From: Candidatus Methanoperedens sp.
GTDB taxonomy: Archaea; Halobacteriota; Methanosarcinia; Methanosarcinales; Methanoperedenaceae
Length of the DNA: 15,761 bases
Assembly (NCBI GenBank): GCA_027460605.1
Contig: JAPZAN010000033.1
Location: 1-15,761 of the forward strand
Direction: 5' to 3'
In this document: piece by piece, positions 7,505 to 14,920 of the stretch
How the letters are laid out: each line of letters opens with the position of its first letter
Numbering within the stretch: position 1 is the stretch's first letter
Made by a program: the position numbers and the translations under genes
Notes under the pieces: generated by a model
What the model was told of the DNA's origin: nothing
Seen by the model: only the letters and a program-made list of their open reading frames with translations
Database searches by the model: none

Positions 7505-7809
7505 TTCCCCTCTTAAAATTAATGATATTTCTCATTCCAGGCTTTTTATCCCTACCGTGGCTTTGTTGAACCTCATAAATATCTAACGACCTTACCTTCC
7601 ATGAACTATATAACATGCATTAAGCCTTGATTCAGTCTCCATTGAATATAATCCATTTAATTGTTTTCCTATTTATGCTTTTCATCTTTTTTCCTTTTTC
7701 TATGGCCATGAACATGCCATTTTAACAATTCATGGCTGAAATATCTAAGCTTTAACGAAAAGCTGAAATGCTATTAGTCCTATTAAACCGACTTATCCGG
7801 TGATAATAC
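7505..7809. promoter_or_regulatory. Divergent spacer between methyltransferase gene and serA
   Basis: About 305 gene-free, AT-rich bases that must hold the promoters of both divergent transcripts. Visible dyads are AGCTTT/AAAGCT with a 5-nt loop (7748-7753, 7759-7764) about 45 nt before serA, and ATGGC/GCCAT (7702-7706, 7716-7720). CTATATAAC (7605-7613) is a TATA-like word. None can be assigned to a regulator. Confidence 0.45.
7799..7804 (+). promoter_or_regulatory. Shine-Dalgarno site deciding the serA TTG start
   Basis: GGTGAT lies 5 nt before the TTG at 7810. It is a perfect match to the archaeal anti-Shine-Dalgarno core and makes the TTG the best start; the encoded KILVSDPISDQGIEIL is also the normal SerA N-terminus. 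Confidence 0.75.
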
Positions 7810-9378
7810 TTGAAGATACTTGTAAGCGACCCTATATCCGACCAGGGCATCGAAATATTAAAAAAAGAATTTGATGTTGATATTGCAACAGGACTTCCTC
7901 CTGCTGAATTAATTAAACGCATAGGAAATTATGAAGCCCTCATCGTCCGCAGTGAAACCCAGGTGACAAAGGACGTCATCAACGCGGGAAAGAAACTGAA
8001 AATAATAGGCAGGGCTGGCGTGGGCGTAGATAATATTGATGTTAATACAGCGACTGAGCGGGGAATTATCGTCGTGAACGCACCCGAAGGCAACACCATC
8101 TCCGCAGCCGAGCACACGATAGCCATGATGATGGCGATGTCAAGGAATATCCCCCAGGCGAATGCCTCCTTAAAGAGCAAGAAATGGGACAGGAAAAAAT
8201 TCATGGGAGTTGAAGTGAGGGGAAAGGTGCTGGGAGTTGTAGGGCTTGGAAGAATAGGGGCAGAAGTGGCAAAAAGGGCTCAGGGAATGGAGATGAACGT
8301 TCTTGCCTATGACCCGTTCATATCGCAGGAAAGAGCTGCCGAACTCGGAGTTGAGCTGACAACGGTAGAGGACATCGTCAGGCGCGCCGATTATATTACC
8401 GTGCATACGCCTCTTACCAAAGAAACAAAAGACCTTATCGGAGGCAAGGAATTTGCAATCGCAAAGAAAGGGGTGCGTCTCATCAATTGCGCAAGGGGAG
8501 GCATCATCAACGAAGAAGCCCTCGCAGAAGCGGTTAAATCCGGCATAGTGAGCAGTGCGGCAATCGATGTGTTCGTCAAGGAGCCGCCGTTTGACAGCCC
8601 GCTTCTGGAACTTGACCGCGTTATCGTGACGCCTCACCTTGGGGCATCGACTGAGGAAGCGCAGATTAATGTGGCGGTCTCTGTAGCCGAGCAGATAGTC
8701 AACGCGCTGAAAGGTCTTCCTGTGAAAAATGCCATTAATATGCCCTATGTCAAACCTGACGTCATGCAGATAATCGAGCCGTATCTTCCTCTTGCTGAAA
8801 AGATGGGAAAGCTGGGCACGCAGCTCATGGGCAATTACGAGAAGGTGGAAATAACCTACAGCGGTGAAATCGCAGACAAGAACCTTGCGCCCATAACCCT
8901 TGCTCTTTTGAAGGGTTTGCTTGAACCCGTGCTCGGGTCAGCTGTGAATTATGTAAATGCGCCCACGATTGCGAAAGAGCGCAAGATAAAAATCACAGAG
9001 AGCAAATCAAAGACTGCTGAAGGTTATCCAAGCCAGATATCCGTAAAATTGAGCAGGAAAGGAGAAGAGAAATTGGTTAGCGGCTCCATAATAGGCAAGG
9101 AACCGCGCATAGTGCAGATAGACTCTTATAGCATTGATGTAGTCCCCAGCGGCTATATGATAGTGGCTAAACATGAAGACCATCCCAATATCATAGGACC
9201 GTGCTGCATGATACTCGGGAAAAACAATATCAATATCGCGGGAATGCAGGTGGGCAGGATAAAAATGGGCGGCGAAGCTATCATGGTGCTTAATGTGGAC
9301 AGCGAAGTGGATGATGTGATTCTTGATGAGATAAGGTCAGTTGAAGGCATAATCGATGCCAGATTAGTGGTTTTATAA
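7810..9378 (+). CDS. serA: D-3-phosphoglycerate dehydrogenase
   Basis: Catalyses NAD-dependent oxidation of 3-phosphoglycerate to 3-phosphohydroxypyruvate, the first step of serine synthesis, in the cytosol. The 522-residue length is that of the long SerA form. The catalytic and NAD domains show GLGRIG (145-150), the signature NCARGG with Arg229, Glu258 in VFVKEPP and His276 in VTPHLGAS. Residues about 315-440 correspond to the allosteric substrate-binding domain and 450-522 to a C-terminal ACT domain (DHPNIIGPCCMILGKNNINIAGMQVGR), the usual serine-feedback site. The start is TTG, supported by GGTGAT 5 nt upstream. All catalytic residues are intact. Confidence 0.97.
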   Translation: MKILVSDPISDQGIEILKKEFDVDIATGLPPAELIKRIGNYEALIVRSETQVTKDVINAGKKLKIIGRAGVGVDNIDVNTATERGIIVVNAPEGNTISAAEHTIAMMMAMSRNIPQANASLKSKKWDRKKFMGVEVRGKVLGVVGLGRIGAEVAKRAQGMEMNVLAYDPFISQERAAELGVELTTVEDIVRRADYITVHTPLTKETKDLIGGKEFAIAKKGVRLINCARGGIINEEALAEAVKSGIVSSAAIDVFVKEPPFDSPLLELDRVIVTPHLGASTEEAQINVAVSVAEQIVNALKGLPVKNAINMPYVKPDVMQIIEPYLPLAEKMGKLGTQLMGNYEKVEITYSGEIADKNLAPITLALLKGLLEPVLGSAVNYVNAPTIAKERKIKITESKSKTAEGYPSQISVKLSRKGEEKLVSGSIIGKEPRIVQIDSYSIDVVPSGYMIVAKHEDHPNIIGPCCMILGKNNINIAGMQVGRIKMGGEAIMVLNVDSEVDDVILDEIRSVEGIIDARLVVL

Positions 9379-9381
9379 ATT

Positions 9382-9567
9382 ATGAAAAAAAAAGCTCTTG
9401 AAATCATTCTATCCATTGCTTCTGTGGCGGTATTTATTATTTTAATTGCTGTTGTAAAGCTTATGATACCTGCATCGTCCGGTTATGGCTATACCGCAGC
9501 TTTACTGGTTTTTCTTGTAATTATGGGAATGGCAGGGTTAAAGCTCGCTGAAATCCCGGATAAGTGA
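9382..9567 (+). CDS. Small two-helix membrane protein, function unknown
   Basis: A 61-residue protein starting 3 nt after serA. It begins with a basic MKKKALE, followed by two hydrophobic helices (about 6-29 and 36-55) joined by PASSGYGY, and ends LAEIPDK. The hydrophobic pattern and position right behind serA, before a T-rich terminator, argue that it is a genuine co-transcribed gene. I do not recognise a family. No strong ribosome site precedes it, so translation probably depends on coupling to serA. Confidence 0.6.
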   Translation: MKKKALEIILSIASVAVFIILIAVVKLMIPASSGYGYTAALLVFLVIMGMAGLKLAEIPDK

Positions 9568-9582
9568 TAGGGGAAAATCAGA

Positions 9583-9601
9583 TTTTTTTTCTTTAATTTT
9601 T
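9583..9601 (+). terminator. Oligo-T terminator after serA unit
   Basis: A run of eight T, then CTTTAATTTTT, begins 15 nt after the stop of the small membrane protein. This is the usual archaeal T-tract terminator and separates the serA unit from the toxin-antitoxin unit. Confidence 0.5.
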
Positions 9602-9697
9602 GCCATTTACAATTAACCAACTTTCTTTTTATGCTATGTGTATTAGTCATAACATTTGAATATCAGGGTGGATTGAAGTTTGTGCCATATGAAGGAA

Positions 9698-9706
9698 TTA
9701 TATACT
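9698..9706 (+). promoter_or_regulatory. TATA box for the MNT/HEPN-guaAA unit
   Basis: TTATATACT fits the archaeal TATA consensus and would place transcription start near 9725-9730, about 60 nt before the antitoxin gene. A second candidate is not obvious between the terminator at 9601 and this site. Confidence 0.4.
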
Positions 9707-9739
9707 ATGGCATCGGTTAAAAAGGCTAAAAGGGAGAAT

Positions 9740-9787
9740 ATGCCAAGAGATGAGAAGCATACTCGTGCGGATTTAATAAGGAGATGA
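9740..9787 (+). other. Possible short leader ORF before the antitoxin gene
   Basis: A 15-codon frame (MPRDEKHTRADLIRR) has GGGAG 3 nt before its ATG and ends with a TGA overlapping the first ATG of the antitoxin gene. The same frame is open upstream to an ATG at 9689, giving 32 codons, but that lies upstream of the predicted transcription start. It may be a coupling leader peptide, a remnant gene end, or chance. Confidence 0.2.
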
Positions 9788-9789
9788 AA

Positions 9790-10059
9790 ATGATATCAGA
9801 AATAGATAAAGAAATCATCATAAAATACGCTAAAAAATATAAAGTCTCCTCAGTTATTCTATTTGGTTCTTCGACCCGAAAAAACAGGGAATCCAATGAT
9901 ATAGACATCGGTGTAAAAGGACTTGAACCCGGACTATTCTTCGATTTTTATGCAGAGTTATTTAAAAATTTATCAAAACCTGTGGATCTCATCGACCTGT
10001 CCAGGAAATCATTATTTAATAAGCTTGTGGAAAAGAAGGGAGTAAGAATTTATGGGTGA
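9790..10059 (+). CDS. MNT-type nucleotidyltransferase antitoxin (MntA-like)
   Basis: An 89-residue minimal nucleotidyltransferase. The active-site pattern is present: LFGSS at the turn, then DID nine residues on (GS-x9-D-x-D), and a third acidic strand at PVDLIDL. In characterised HepT/MntA pairs the enzyme inactivates the HEPN toxin by adding AMP to a tyrosine. The start is placed at the second ATG (9790), because GGAG (9780-9783) is 6 nt before it but directly abuts the ATG at 9784. The gene overlaps the HEPN gene by 8 nt. Confidence 0.85.
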   Translation: MISEIDKEIIIKYAKKYKVSSVILFGSSTRKNRESNDIDIGVKGLEPGLFFDFYAELFKNLSKPVDLIDLSRKSLFNKLVEKKGVRIYG

Positions 10060-10477
10060 ACTGCCTGAGCAGATTCTCGCAGAAAAAGAGAATGTTGATA
10101 TTGCGCTGCATAATCTGAAGACAGCCATGGCAAGAAGGGAGAAAACAGTTATTGAACTGGCGGCTATTGCGACTTTTCTTCACAACATCTATAATGGGAT
10201 AGAAAATATTCTAAAACAAATTCTTCTCTCAAGAGATATTGAAGTTCCAAAATCCGGCACATGGCATAAAGACCTTTTAAACCGTTCATTGACAGCAGGA
10301 ATTATTTCAGAGAAACTATCCAGCAAACTTTATAAGTACCTGACTTTCAGGCATTTTTTTGTTCACGCTTACGGATTCATGCTGGATGAAAAAGAACTTG
10401 AAGGCTTGTCTAATAATATTCCTGAAATCTGGCAGCAATTTCTATCAGAAATAGAGGCATCTTTTGAATCAAGGTAG
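10052..10477 (+). CDS. HEPN-domain ribonuclease toxin (HepT-like)
   Basis: A 141-residue, all-helical HEPN protein. It carries the complete toxin motif R-x4-H-x-Y as Arg100, His105 and Tyr107 in FRHFFVHAYGF; Arg/His are the RNase residues and the Tyr is the AMP acceptor in studied HepT proteins. It is translationally coupled to the MNT gene by an 8-nt overlap and ends 7 nt before guaAA, so the toxin pair and a purine gene probably share a transcript. RNase activity and target are inferred from the family. The gene looks intact. Confidence 0.85.
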   Translation: MGELPEQILAEKENVDIALHNLKTAMARREKTVIELAAIATFLHNIYNGIENILKQILLSRDIEVPKSGTWHKDLLNRSLTAGIISEKLSSKLYKYLTFRHFFVHAYGFMLDEKELEGLSNNIPEIWQQFLSEIEASFESR

Positions 10478-10484
10478 ATCTAAA

Positions 10485-11060
10485 ATGGTAAAGCTCATCG
10501 TCATCAACAATTACGGGCAAACATGCCACCTGATACACCGCGCCGTGCGGGACCTTGACCAGGAAGTGGAGCTGATGAAGAATACTTCTTCCATAGAGGA
10601 AATACTCGCAAAAGAACCCGACGGGCTCATTCTCAGCGGCGGCCCCACACTTGAGCGCGCTGGTAATTGCAGCCTGTATGTCAAAGAACTCGACCTGCCT
10701 ATCCTTGGCATCTGCCTGGGTCACCAGGTTATGGCGCAGGCTTATGGAGGCGCTGTAGGTAAAGGCGCTTATGGTGGTTATGCCGCAGTCGAGATAGAAG
10801 TAATCGAGGAAAACGATATTCTAAAAGGCATCGGTCCAAGAACAAAGGTTTGGGCGTCCCATGCTGACGAGGTGTGCTCCCTCCCGCCGGATTTCATAAA
10901 GCTTGCCCGCTCCCGCATCTGCGAAGTGGAAGCTATGAAACACAAGACAAAACCACTGTACGGCGTCCAGTGGCATCCCGAAGTTTCTCATACCGAGCGT
11001 GGAAACGACCTTCTCAAGAACTTTTTTGAGGTTTGCCTGAACTACCGGCCAACTGCATGA
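10485..11060 (+). CDS. guaAA: GMP synthase glutaminase subunit A
   Basis: Class I glutamine amidotransferase that supplies ammonia to the separate archaeal GMP synthase subunit B (XMP to GMP). The 191-residue stand-alone form is archaeal; bacteria fuse it to the synthetase. The triad is visible as Cys77 in GICLGHQ, and His164 and Glu166 in QWHPEVSH; SGGPT (51-55) forms the oxyanion region. The start at 10485 (MVKLIVINNYGQ) is preferred to a TTG at 10464 inside hepT; AAGGT about 9 nt before may be the ribosome site. Subunit B is not in the window. Its last 47 bp overlap the transporter gene on the other strand. Confidence 0.96.
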   Translation: MVKLIVINNYGQTCHLIHRAVRDLDQEVELMKNTSSIEEILAKEPDGLILSGGPTLERAGNCSLYVKELDLPILGICLGHQVMAQAYGGAVGKGAYGGYAAVEIEVIEENDILKGIGPRTKVWASHADEVCSLPPDFIKLARSRICEVEAMKHKTKPLYGVQWHPEVSHTERGNDLLKNFFEVCLNYRPTA

Positions 11061-12102
11061 CTGCATAGCCCACGAGCGCAAAAAAGGCACCTGCCGCCAT
11101 AACTGCCCTGAAACCGTAATATTGAAGGATAATACCGCCTACTAGAGAACCTATTATTGTTGCAAAGGCAATTGATGAATTAAGCAATCCTGCGGCTGCG
11201 CCTTTTTCCTCGTTTGTTTCAATTAGCTCACGCATTGAACCAACGTACAGGAAGGAATAGGAAAAGGCAATCAATACCATGCCCGCAACAGCCTGGTAGT
11301 AAATCGTGAGAGGTATCAGCGCAATAAAAGCAGCGGCTGAGAGCAAATCCCCGGCATGAATGAGAGATGTGGTTTTATAACTGTCAAGCCTTCTCATGAT
11401 GAAAAATTGCAGTGTCGGATTTATTGTATAAATTATCCCGACCCAGAATTCATTTGCCCCAAGGCTCACAAGGTATAAGGGAAAAATCACCCATACATTG
11501 TTCGCCCCAATTTGCCGCAGGAAAAACCCGAAATATATATTCCAGTTCTTTTTCAGGATATCCCTTGAAAAATAATCCGTTTTCTTTTTTGTACGTACTT
11601 CTTGCGTAACTGGCAGCGTCAATGTGATTAAGAAGGACGCAGCAAACAACAAAGATGCGATAGAAAAAATCTGCCAGTAAACTGCAATCACTCCTGCAAG
11701 CAGATTCCCCACAGCCCAGCCCAGAGGCATGAATGAGCTGAACTTCCCGATGCTGCGTTTTAAGTTGTAAACATAAAGCATCAGCACGGCGGGATAGACC
11801 CCAACACTGAAGCCGGCAAGAGCGCGAATTATAGCAAGGCTGAGCGGGTCGTATGCAAAAACCTGAAGGATAAAAGTCACGGCTGCGCTTATGAAACCTG
11901 CATACAACAGCGTCTTTGGCTGATACGAATCCGCTGCCCTGCTGAAGATATATGTCGAAATGAATAGCGCTGCGCCGTAAACAGCCCCTATTATACCAAT
12001 CTCCGTACCCGAGGCGCCCAGGTTCTGTGCAAGTACGGGTATGAAAAGACTGGACATCATCACAGCTGTATTGATAAAAAGCTGGATAGCGTTGAGTCTC
12101 AT
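11014..12102 (-). CDS. Major facilitator superfamily transporter
   Basis: A 362-residue integral membrane protein with about 12 hydrophobic helices in two halves, split by a basic loop around residues 165-185 (VTQEVRTKKKTDYFSRDILKKN). A degenerate MFS motif-A loop, SRAADSYQPKTLL, follows helix 2. The substrate cannot be told; the family covers drug and metabolite exporters. At 362 residues it is at the short end for MFS. The ATG at 12102 has no ribosome site but lies about 25-30 nt from a TATA element, which fits a leaderless mRNA. Its 3' end runs 47 bp into guaAA on the opposite strand. Confidence 0.85.
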   Translation of the reverse strand: MRLNAIQLFINTAVMMSSLFIPVLAQNLGASGTEIGIIGAVYGAALFISTYIFSRAADSYQPKTLLYAGFISAAVTFILQVFAYDPLSLAIIRALAGFSVGVYPAVLMLYVYNLKRSIGKFSSFMPLGWAVGNLLAGVIAVYWQIFSIASLLFAASFLITLTLPVTQEVRTKKKTDYFSRDILKKNWNIYFGFFLRQIGANNVWVIFPLYLVSLGANEFWVGIIYTINPTLQFFIMRRLDSYKTTSLIHAGDLLSAAAFIALIPLTIYYQAVAGMVLIAFSYSFLYVGSMRELIETNEEKGAAAGLLNSSIAFATIIGSLVGGIILQYYGFRAVMAAGAFFALVGYAVMQLAGSSGKPQKSS

Positions 12103-12123
12103 TAAGAGTTTAATGAAAAGATA

Positions 12124-12140
12124 TGTATTTAAGGAATACA
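12124..12140. promoter_or_regulatory. Symmetric divergent promoter of MFS gene and rfcL
   Basis: TGTATT-TAAGG-AATACA is a dyad of 6-nt arms midway in the 57-bp gap. The plus strand reads TATTTAAG and the minus strand CTTAAATA, both TATA-like. The centre is about 28 nt before the rfcL ATG and 30 nt before the transporter ATG, the right distance for leaderless transcription in both directions. A shared element could serve both genes or force competition. Confidence 0.5.
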
Positions 12141-12159
12141 GGTTGAACTATGGTAAACC

Positions 12160-13596
12160 ATGAACTCTCTTGACTGGACAGAAAAATACCGCCCGCAGAC
12201 ACTTTCTGAGGTAGTGGGTCATAATAAGGCGCTTCTGGAGCTTAAAAAATGGGCAGAGGCGTGGATGCACGGGACGCCTGAGGAAAGGGCGGTTGTGCTT
12301 TATGGAAGGGCAGGGATAGGTAAAACCACGGCAGCCCACGCGCTGGCGCATGATATGGGATGGGAGGTCATCGAGATGAACGCAAGCGACCAGCGCACTG
12401 CGGATATAATCGAAAAAGTGGCAGGTTCAGCCTCCAGGATGAGCACGCTTGACGGGAGTAACATGAAACGGCTTATCATAATGGACGAAGCTGATAATAT
12501 CCACGGCACGGCAGACAGGGGAGGAGAGAAGGCAATCGTGGAAGTGATAAAGAAAACCAGCCAGCCGATAATTCTTATTGCAAATGAACTATATGAAATG
12601 TCAGCAGGATTGCGAAGCGCCTGCAAGCCAATCCAGTTCAATTCCGTAATGTTGCGTTCCATGATACCCGCGCTTAAACGAATTGCGGAGGTGGAAGGCG
12701 TTAAGTGCGGACTCGGTGTGATTGAGAAAATCGCGGAGAATGCCAATGGCGACCTGCGAAGCGCCATTAACGACCTGCAGGCTATCGCACAGGGAAAAAC
12801 CACTCTGGAAATCAACGAGATAATCACTGGCGAGCGGGACAGCAAAGAGAATATCTTCAAGGTCCTTGCAAAGATTTTTAAAGGAACAAACATACGCGAA
12901 GCCCATGATGCCACTTTTCATCTTGATGAGAACCCGGAAGATTTGATACAGTGGGTTGATGAAAATCTCCCGGTTGAATACACAGGAGCAAATGACCTTG
13001 AAGAAGGATATCGTTATCTTGGAAAAGCTTCTGTTTTTTTGGGGAGGGTCAAAAGAAGACAGAATTATAACATGTGGAGATATGCAGGCGTGCTTATGAC
13101 CGCAGGGATTGTGGTTGCGCGGTCGCATCGCTACACCGGTTTTGTGAAGTACCAGCCTCCGTCGCTCTGGAGGAAGCTCGGGCAGACAAAGGGCATGAGG
13201 ATTGTTAGGGATTCTACGGCAAAGAAAATCGGGACATACTGCCATGTCTCTATGAGCTATACACGCTCCCAGCTCTTTCCTTTTTTCAGGATGATGATAC
13301 AGAACGAGGAATCTGCTCCTCTTGCGGCTGCTTTGCTCGCACTTGAACCTGAGGAGATTGCTTTCTTAACTGAATCAAAATCCGTAACAAAAAAAGTCCA
13401 GAAAATTTATGAGGAAGCGCAGGCTTTGAGGGAAGCTGATGTGGAGCATGAGGTGGAGGTGTTCGGGGGGTTTGGCAAAAAGAGCATGGAAGCCGAAGCC
13501 GTGGAGGAAGAGCCTGAAAAAGAAGAAGCTCCAGTAAAGGTTAAGAAAGAGGAGAGAAAAGAGGTAAAATCCCAGAGTTCGCTGTTTGATTTTTGA
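12160..13596 (+). CDS. rfcL: Replication factor C large subunit
   Basis: Subunit of the archaeal clamp loader that, with RFC small subunits, opens and loads PCNA on primed DNA. The 478-residue protein begins with the RFC box WTEKYRP (6-12), has Walker A GRAGIGKTT (49-57) and Walker B LIIMDEAD (105-112), then the collar region. The C-terminus is an acidic/basic linker (about 437-470) followed by the PCNA-binding PIP box QSSLFDF (472-478). The Walker A has Arg-Ala where most RFC proteins have Pro-Pro. It starts from a probable leaderless promoter and ends 3 nt before a convergent gene. Confidence 0.97.
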   Translation: MNSLDWTEKYRPQTLSEVVGHNKALLELKKWAEAWMHGTPEERAVVLYGRAGIGKTTAAHALAHDMGWEVIEMNASDQRTADIIEKVAGSASRMSTLDGSNMKRLIIMDEADNIHGTADRGGEKAIVEVIKKTSQPIILIANELYEMSAGLRSACKPIQFNSVMLRSMIPALKRIAEVEGVKCGLGVIEKIAENANGDLRSAINDLQAIAQGKTTLEINEIITGERDSKENIFKVLAKIFKGTNIREAHDATFHLDENPEDLIQWVDENLPVEYTGANDLEEGYRYLGKASVFLGRVKRRQNYNMWRYAGVLMTAGIVVARSHRYTGFVKYQPPSLWRKLGQTKGMRIVRDSTAKKIGTYCHVSMSYTRSQLFPFFRMMIQNEESAPLAAALLALEPEEIAFLTESKSVTKKVQKIYEEAQALREADVEHEVEVFGGFGKKSMEAEAVEEEPEKEEAPVKVKKEERKEVKSQSSLFDF

Positions 13597-13599
13597 ATC

Positions 13600-13962
13600 T
13601 TATCCAAGATGCAACACGAAGTTTTTCTCTAATCCCTCTACATTCACATACGGTATTGAAATCACACGCTCATTTCCCAGCACCATTGCTGATGCATTTG
13701 TTCCCTCCTTGTAGATGCAGACCACCCGCTTGCCTTTCGACACTGCGTAGCATATCTCATAGCCCACGCCGATGGAGGGCACGGTAATATCTGCCACGAT
13801 GCAGTCGCACTCGTCTATGAAGCCTATATCGCTTAAGAAAATCTCCTCGTCTGTGCGTTTCGCTTCGTCCTCCTCAAGCTTCGAAGAAGCCACATGCTCA
13901 CTCACCACATCATGTCCCGACTTTTTCAGGAGCGCTATTATCTGTTTGTACACAAACAACAT
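13600..13962 (-). CDS. Nucleoside 2-deoxyribosyltransferase-like protein, N-terminus missing
   Basis: A 120-residue protein of the deoxyribosyltransferase / DNPH1 (RCL) superfamily, which cleaves N-glycosidic bonds of nucleotides. Visible are SGHDVVSEHV (15-24), FIDECDCIVADIT (48-60) and VPSIGVGYEI (61-70), with Glu69 the likely nucleophile. Relatives start about a dozen residues earlier with a strand and GSIRGGR-type loop that binds the nucleotide. Here the bases before the ATG still read in frame IRRGGGR-S, but further upstream there is only out-of-frame sequence of the neighbouring gene and no start codon. A G-rich site (GGAGGGGAGG) about 10-15 nt upstream could allow translation from 13962. 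Probably crippled by a deletion; it may be a pseudogene. Confidence 0.72.
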   Translation of the reverse strand: MLFVYKQIIALLKKSGHDVVSEHVASSKLEEDEAKRTDEEIFLSDIGFIDECDCIVADITVPSIGVGYEICYAVSKGKRVVCIYKEGTNASAMVLGNERVISIPYVNVEGLEKNFVLHLG

Positions 13963-14765
13963 GCTGCGCCCGCCTCCCCTCCTGATTTTATCAGCACCCG
14001 CTCTATCATTTCCTCGTACTGCAATTCCTCCTCCGTCACCGCGGGGAGAGGGCTGAAATATTCTATGTTTTCAGGTGCCGGTTTTGCAGTCCGTTTTTTT
14101 CTAAGGAAGAGCATTGAAGAGCCGCCTGTTAAAACCGCAAGAGCACCGGCTATAAGCCATGTACCATTACCTGTGGGGATTGGCGAGAGCACGATAGACG
14201 GTTCCCCACTTCTGAAACTGCGGTATAATGTTCCGTCCCATATCAGCCTGTTACCATCGCGCTTGTCATAGTTTGGAGATGTGCTTATGACCTCATAGCC
14301 GTCAGGGATTTTTATGACAAGCACATTATCCCCGGTAAGGAACATCCCCTCTGAAAAAACATCGCCTATGTATATCTTTTTAGATGCCACTTTCGAGAAT
14401 TTCTTCCAATCAAAACTATAACGCACAACACCGAAGTCGCCGGATAGGGTTTTTGTCGTGCCGTAGGAAATATTGAAATTTGCCGCCCACATCGAACGGT
14501 TTGTGATATTTTCAGCCGAACGCATGAACCATTCAATCCTGGAACTGAATTCCATGGTATCATTCATGTACTGCCTGGTGTCCTGTCCTTTTTGAATGAA
14601 TTCTTTCCAGTCATCAATAGCAGCCTGGTTTGGCAGAGGCAATCTTTTTTCTATATTCCAGAGAGCGCTTCCGTTTTCATAAACATCGATTGTGATAATG
14701 GATTGGGCGCTGGCTGAATGCAGCCATAATAATAAAAAAACATAGAAAAGGGCCACTTTCTTCAT
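13938..14765 (-). CDS. Membrane-anchored surface protein with truncated C-terminal helix-turn-helix domain
   Basis: A 275-residue protein with a signal peptide (1-20, ending SASAQS), an extracytoplasmic beta-rich domain (21-200; many N-x-S/T sites, e.g. NDT, NIT, NIS), one membrane helix (202-221) and a RKKR stop-transfer. The cytoplasmic tail EEELQYEEMIERVLIKSGGE (245-264) matches the first helix and turn of the winged-helix domains that end similar archaeal membrane regulators. The last eleven residues (AGAACCLCTNR) are an out-of-frame reading of the next gene. About 50-70 residues of winged helix thus appear missing. The ATG at 14765 has no ribosome site; AT-rich sequence about 30 nt upstream could be a TATA box. 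The family is recalled from memory and its role is unknown. Confidence 0.72.
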   Translation of the reverse strand: MKKVALFYVFLLLWLHSASAQSIITIDVYENGSALWNIEKRLPLPNQAAIDDWKEFIQKGQDTRQYMNDTMEFSSRIEWFMRSAENITNRSMWAANFNISYGTTKTLSGDFGVVRYSFDWKKFSKVASKKIYIGDVFSEGMFLTGDNVLVIKIPDGYEVISTSPNYDKRDGNRLIWDGTLYRSFRSGEPSIVLSPIPTGNGTWLIAGALAVLTGGSSMLFLRKKRTAKPAPENIEYFSPLPAVTEEELQYEEMIERVLIKSGGEAGAACCLCTNR

Positions 14766-14920
14766 TTTTGCACGTTATTCCCTACTAGATTATACTAATT
14801 AATAATTTCCCTATCATTTATTTTATTTCATATATATCCCTCGCCTTTAGTACCCTTTGTCCCATCTTCTTGATTTTGTTCTTGATTTTATTTTTTATTG
14901 TTTTTTTGATTTATCTTTTT
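14766..14920. other. Short AT-rich spacer
   Basis: It holds no gene. TATA-like words lie at 14793-14805 and 14829-14837 and may serve the minus-strand gene starting at 14765. The stretch 14869-14920 is T-rich on the plus strand with CTTGATTTT repeated at 14869 and 14881. For the minus-strand gene ending at 14921 these are A tracts, so they do not form its terminator. Confidence 0.45.

Noticed and set aside
12601..13245. 214-codon minus-strand ORF inside rfcL (also the ORF at 12300-12914)
   Set aside because: They are antisense to rfcL, whose reading frame is fully explained.
14869..14920. T-rich tract as terminator of the glycine-rich gene
   Set aside because: The T run is on the plus strand while the gene is on the minus strand, so the transcript would carry A's.
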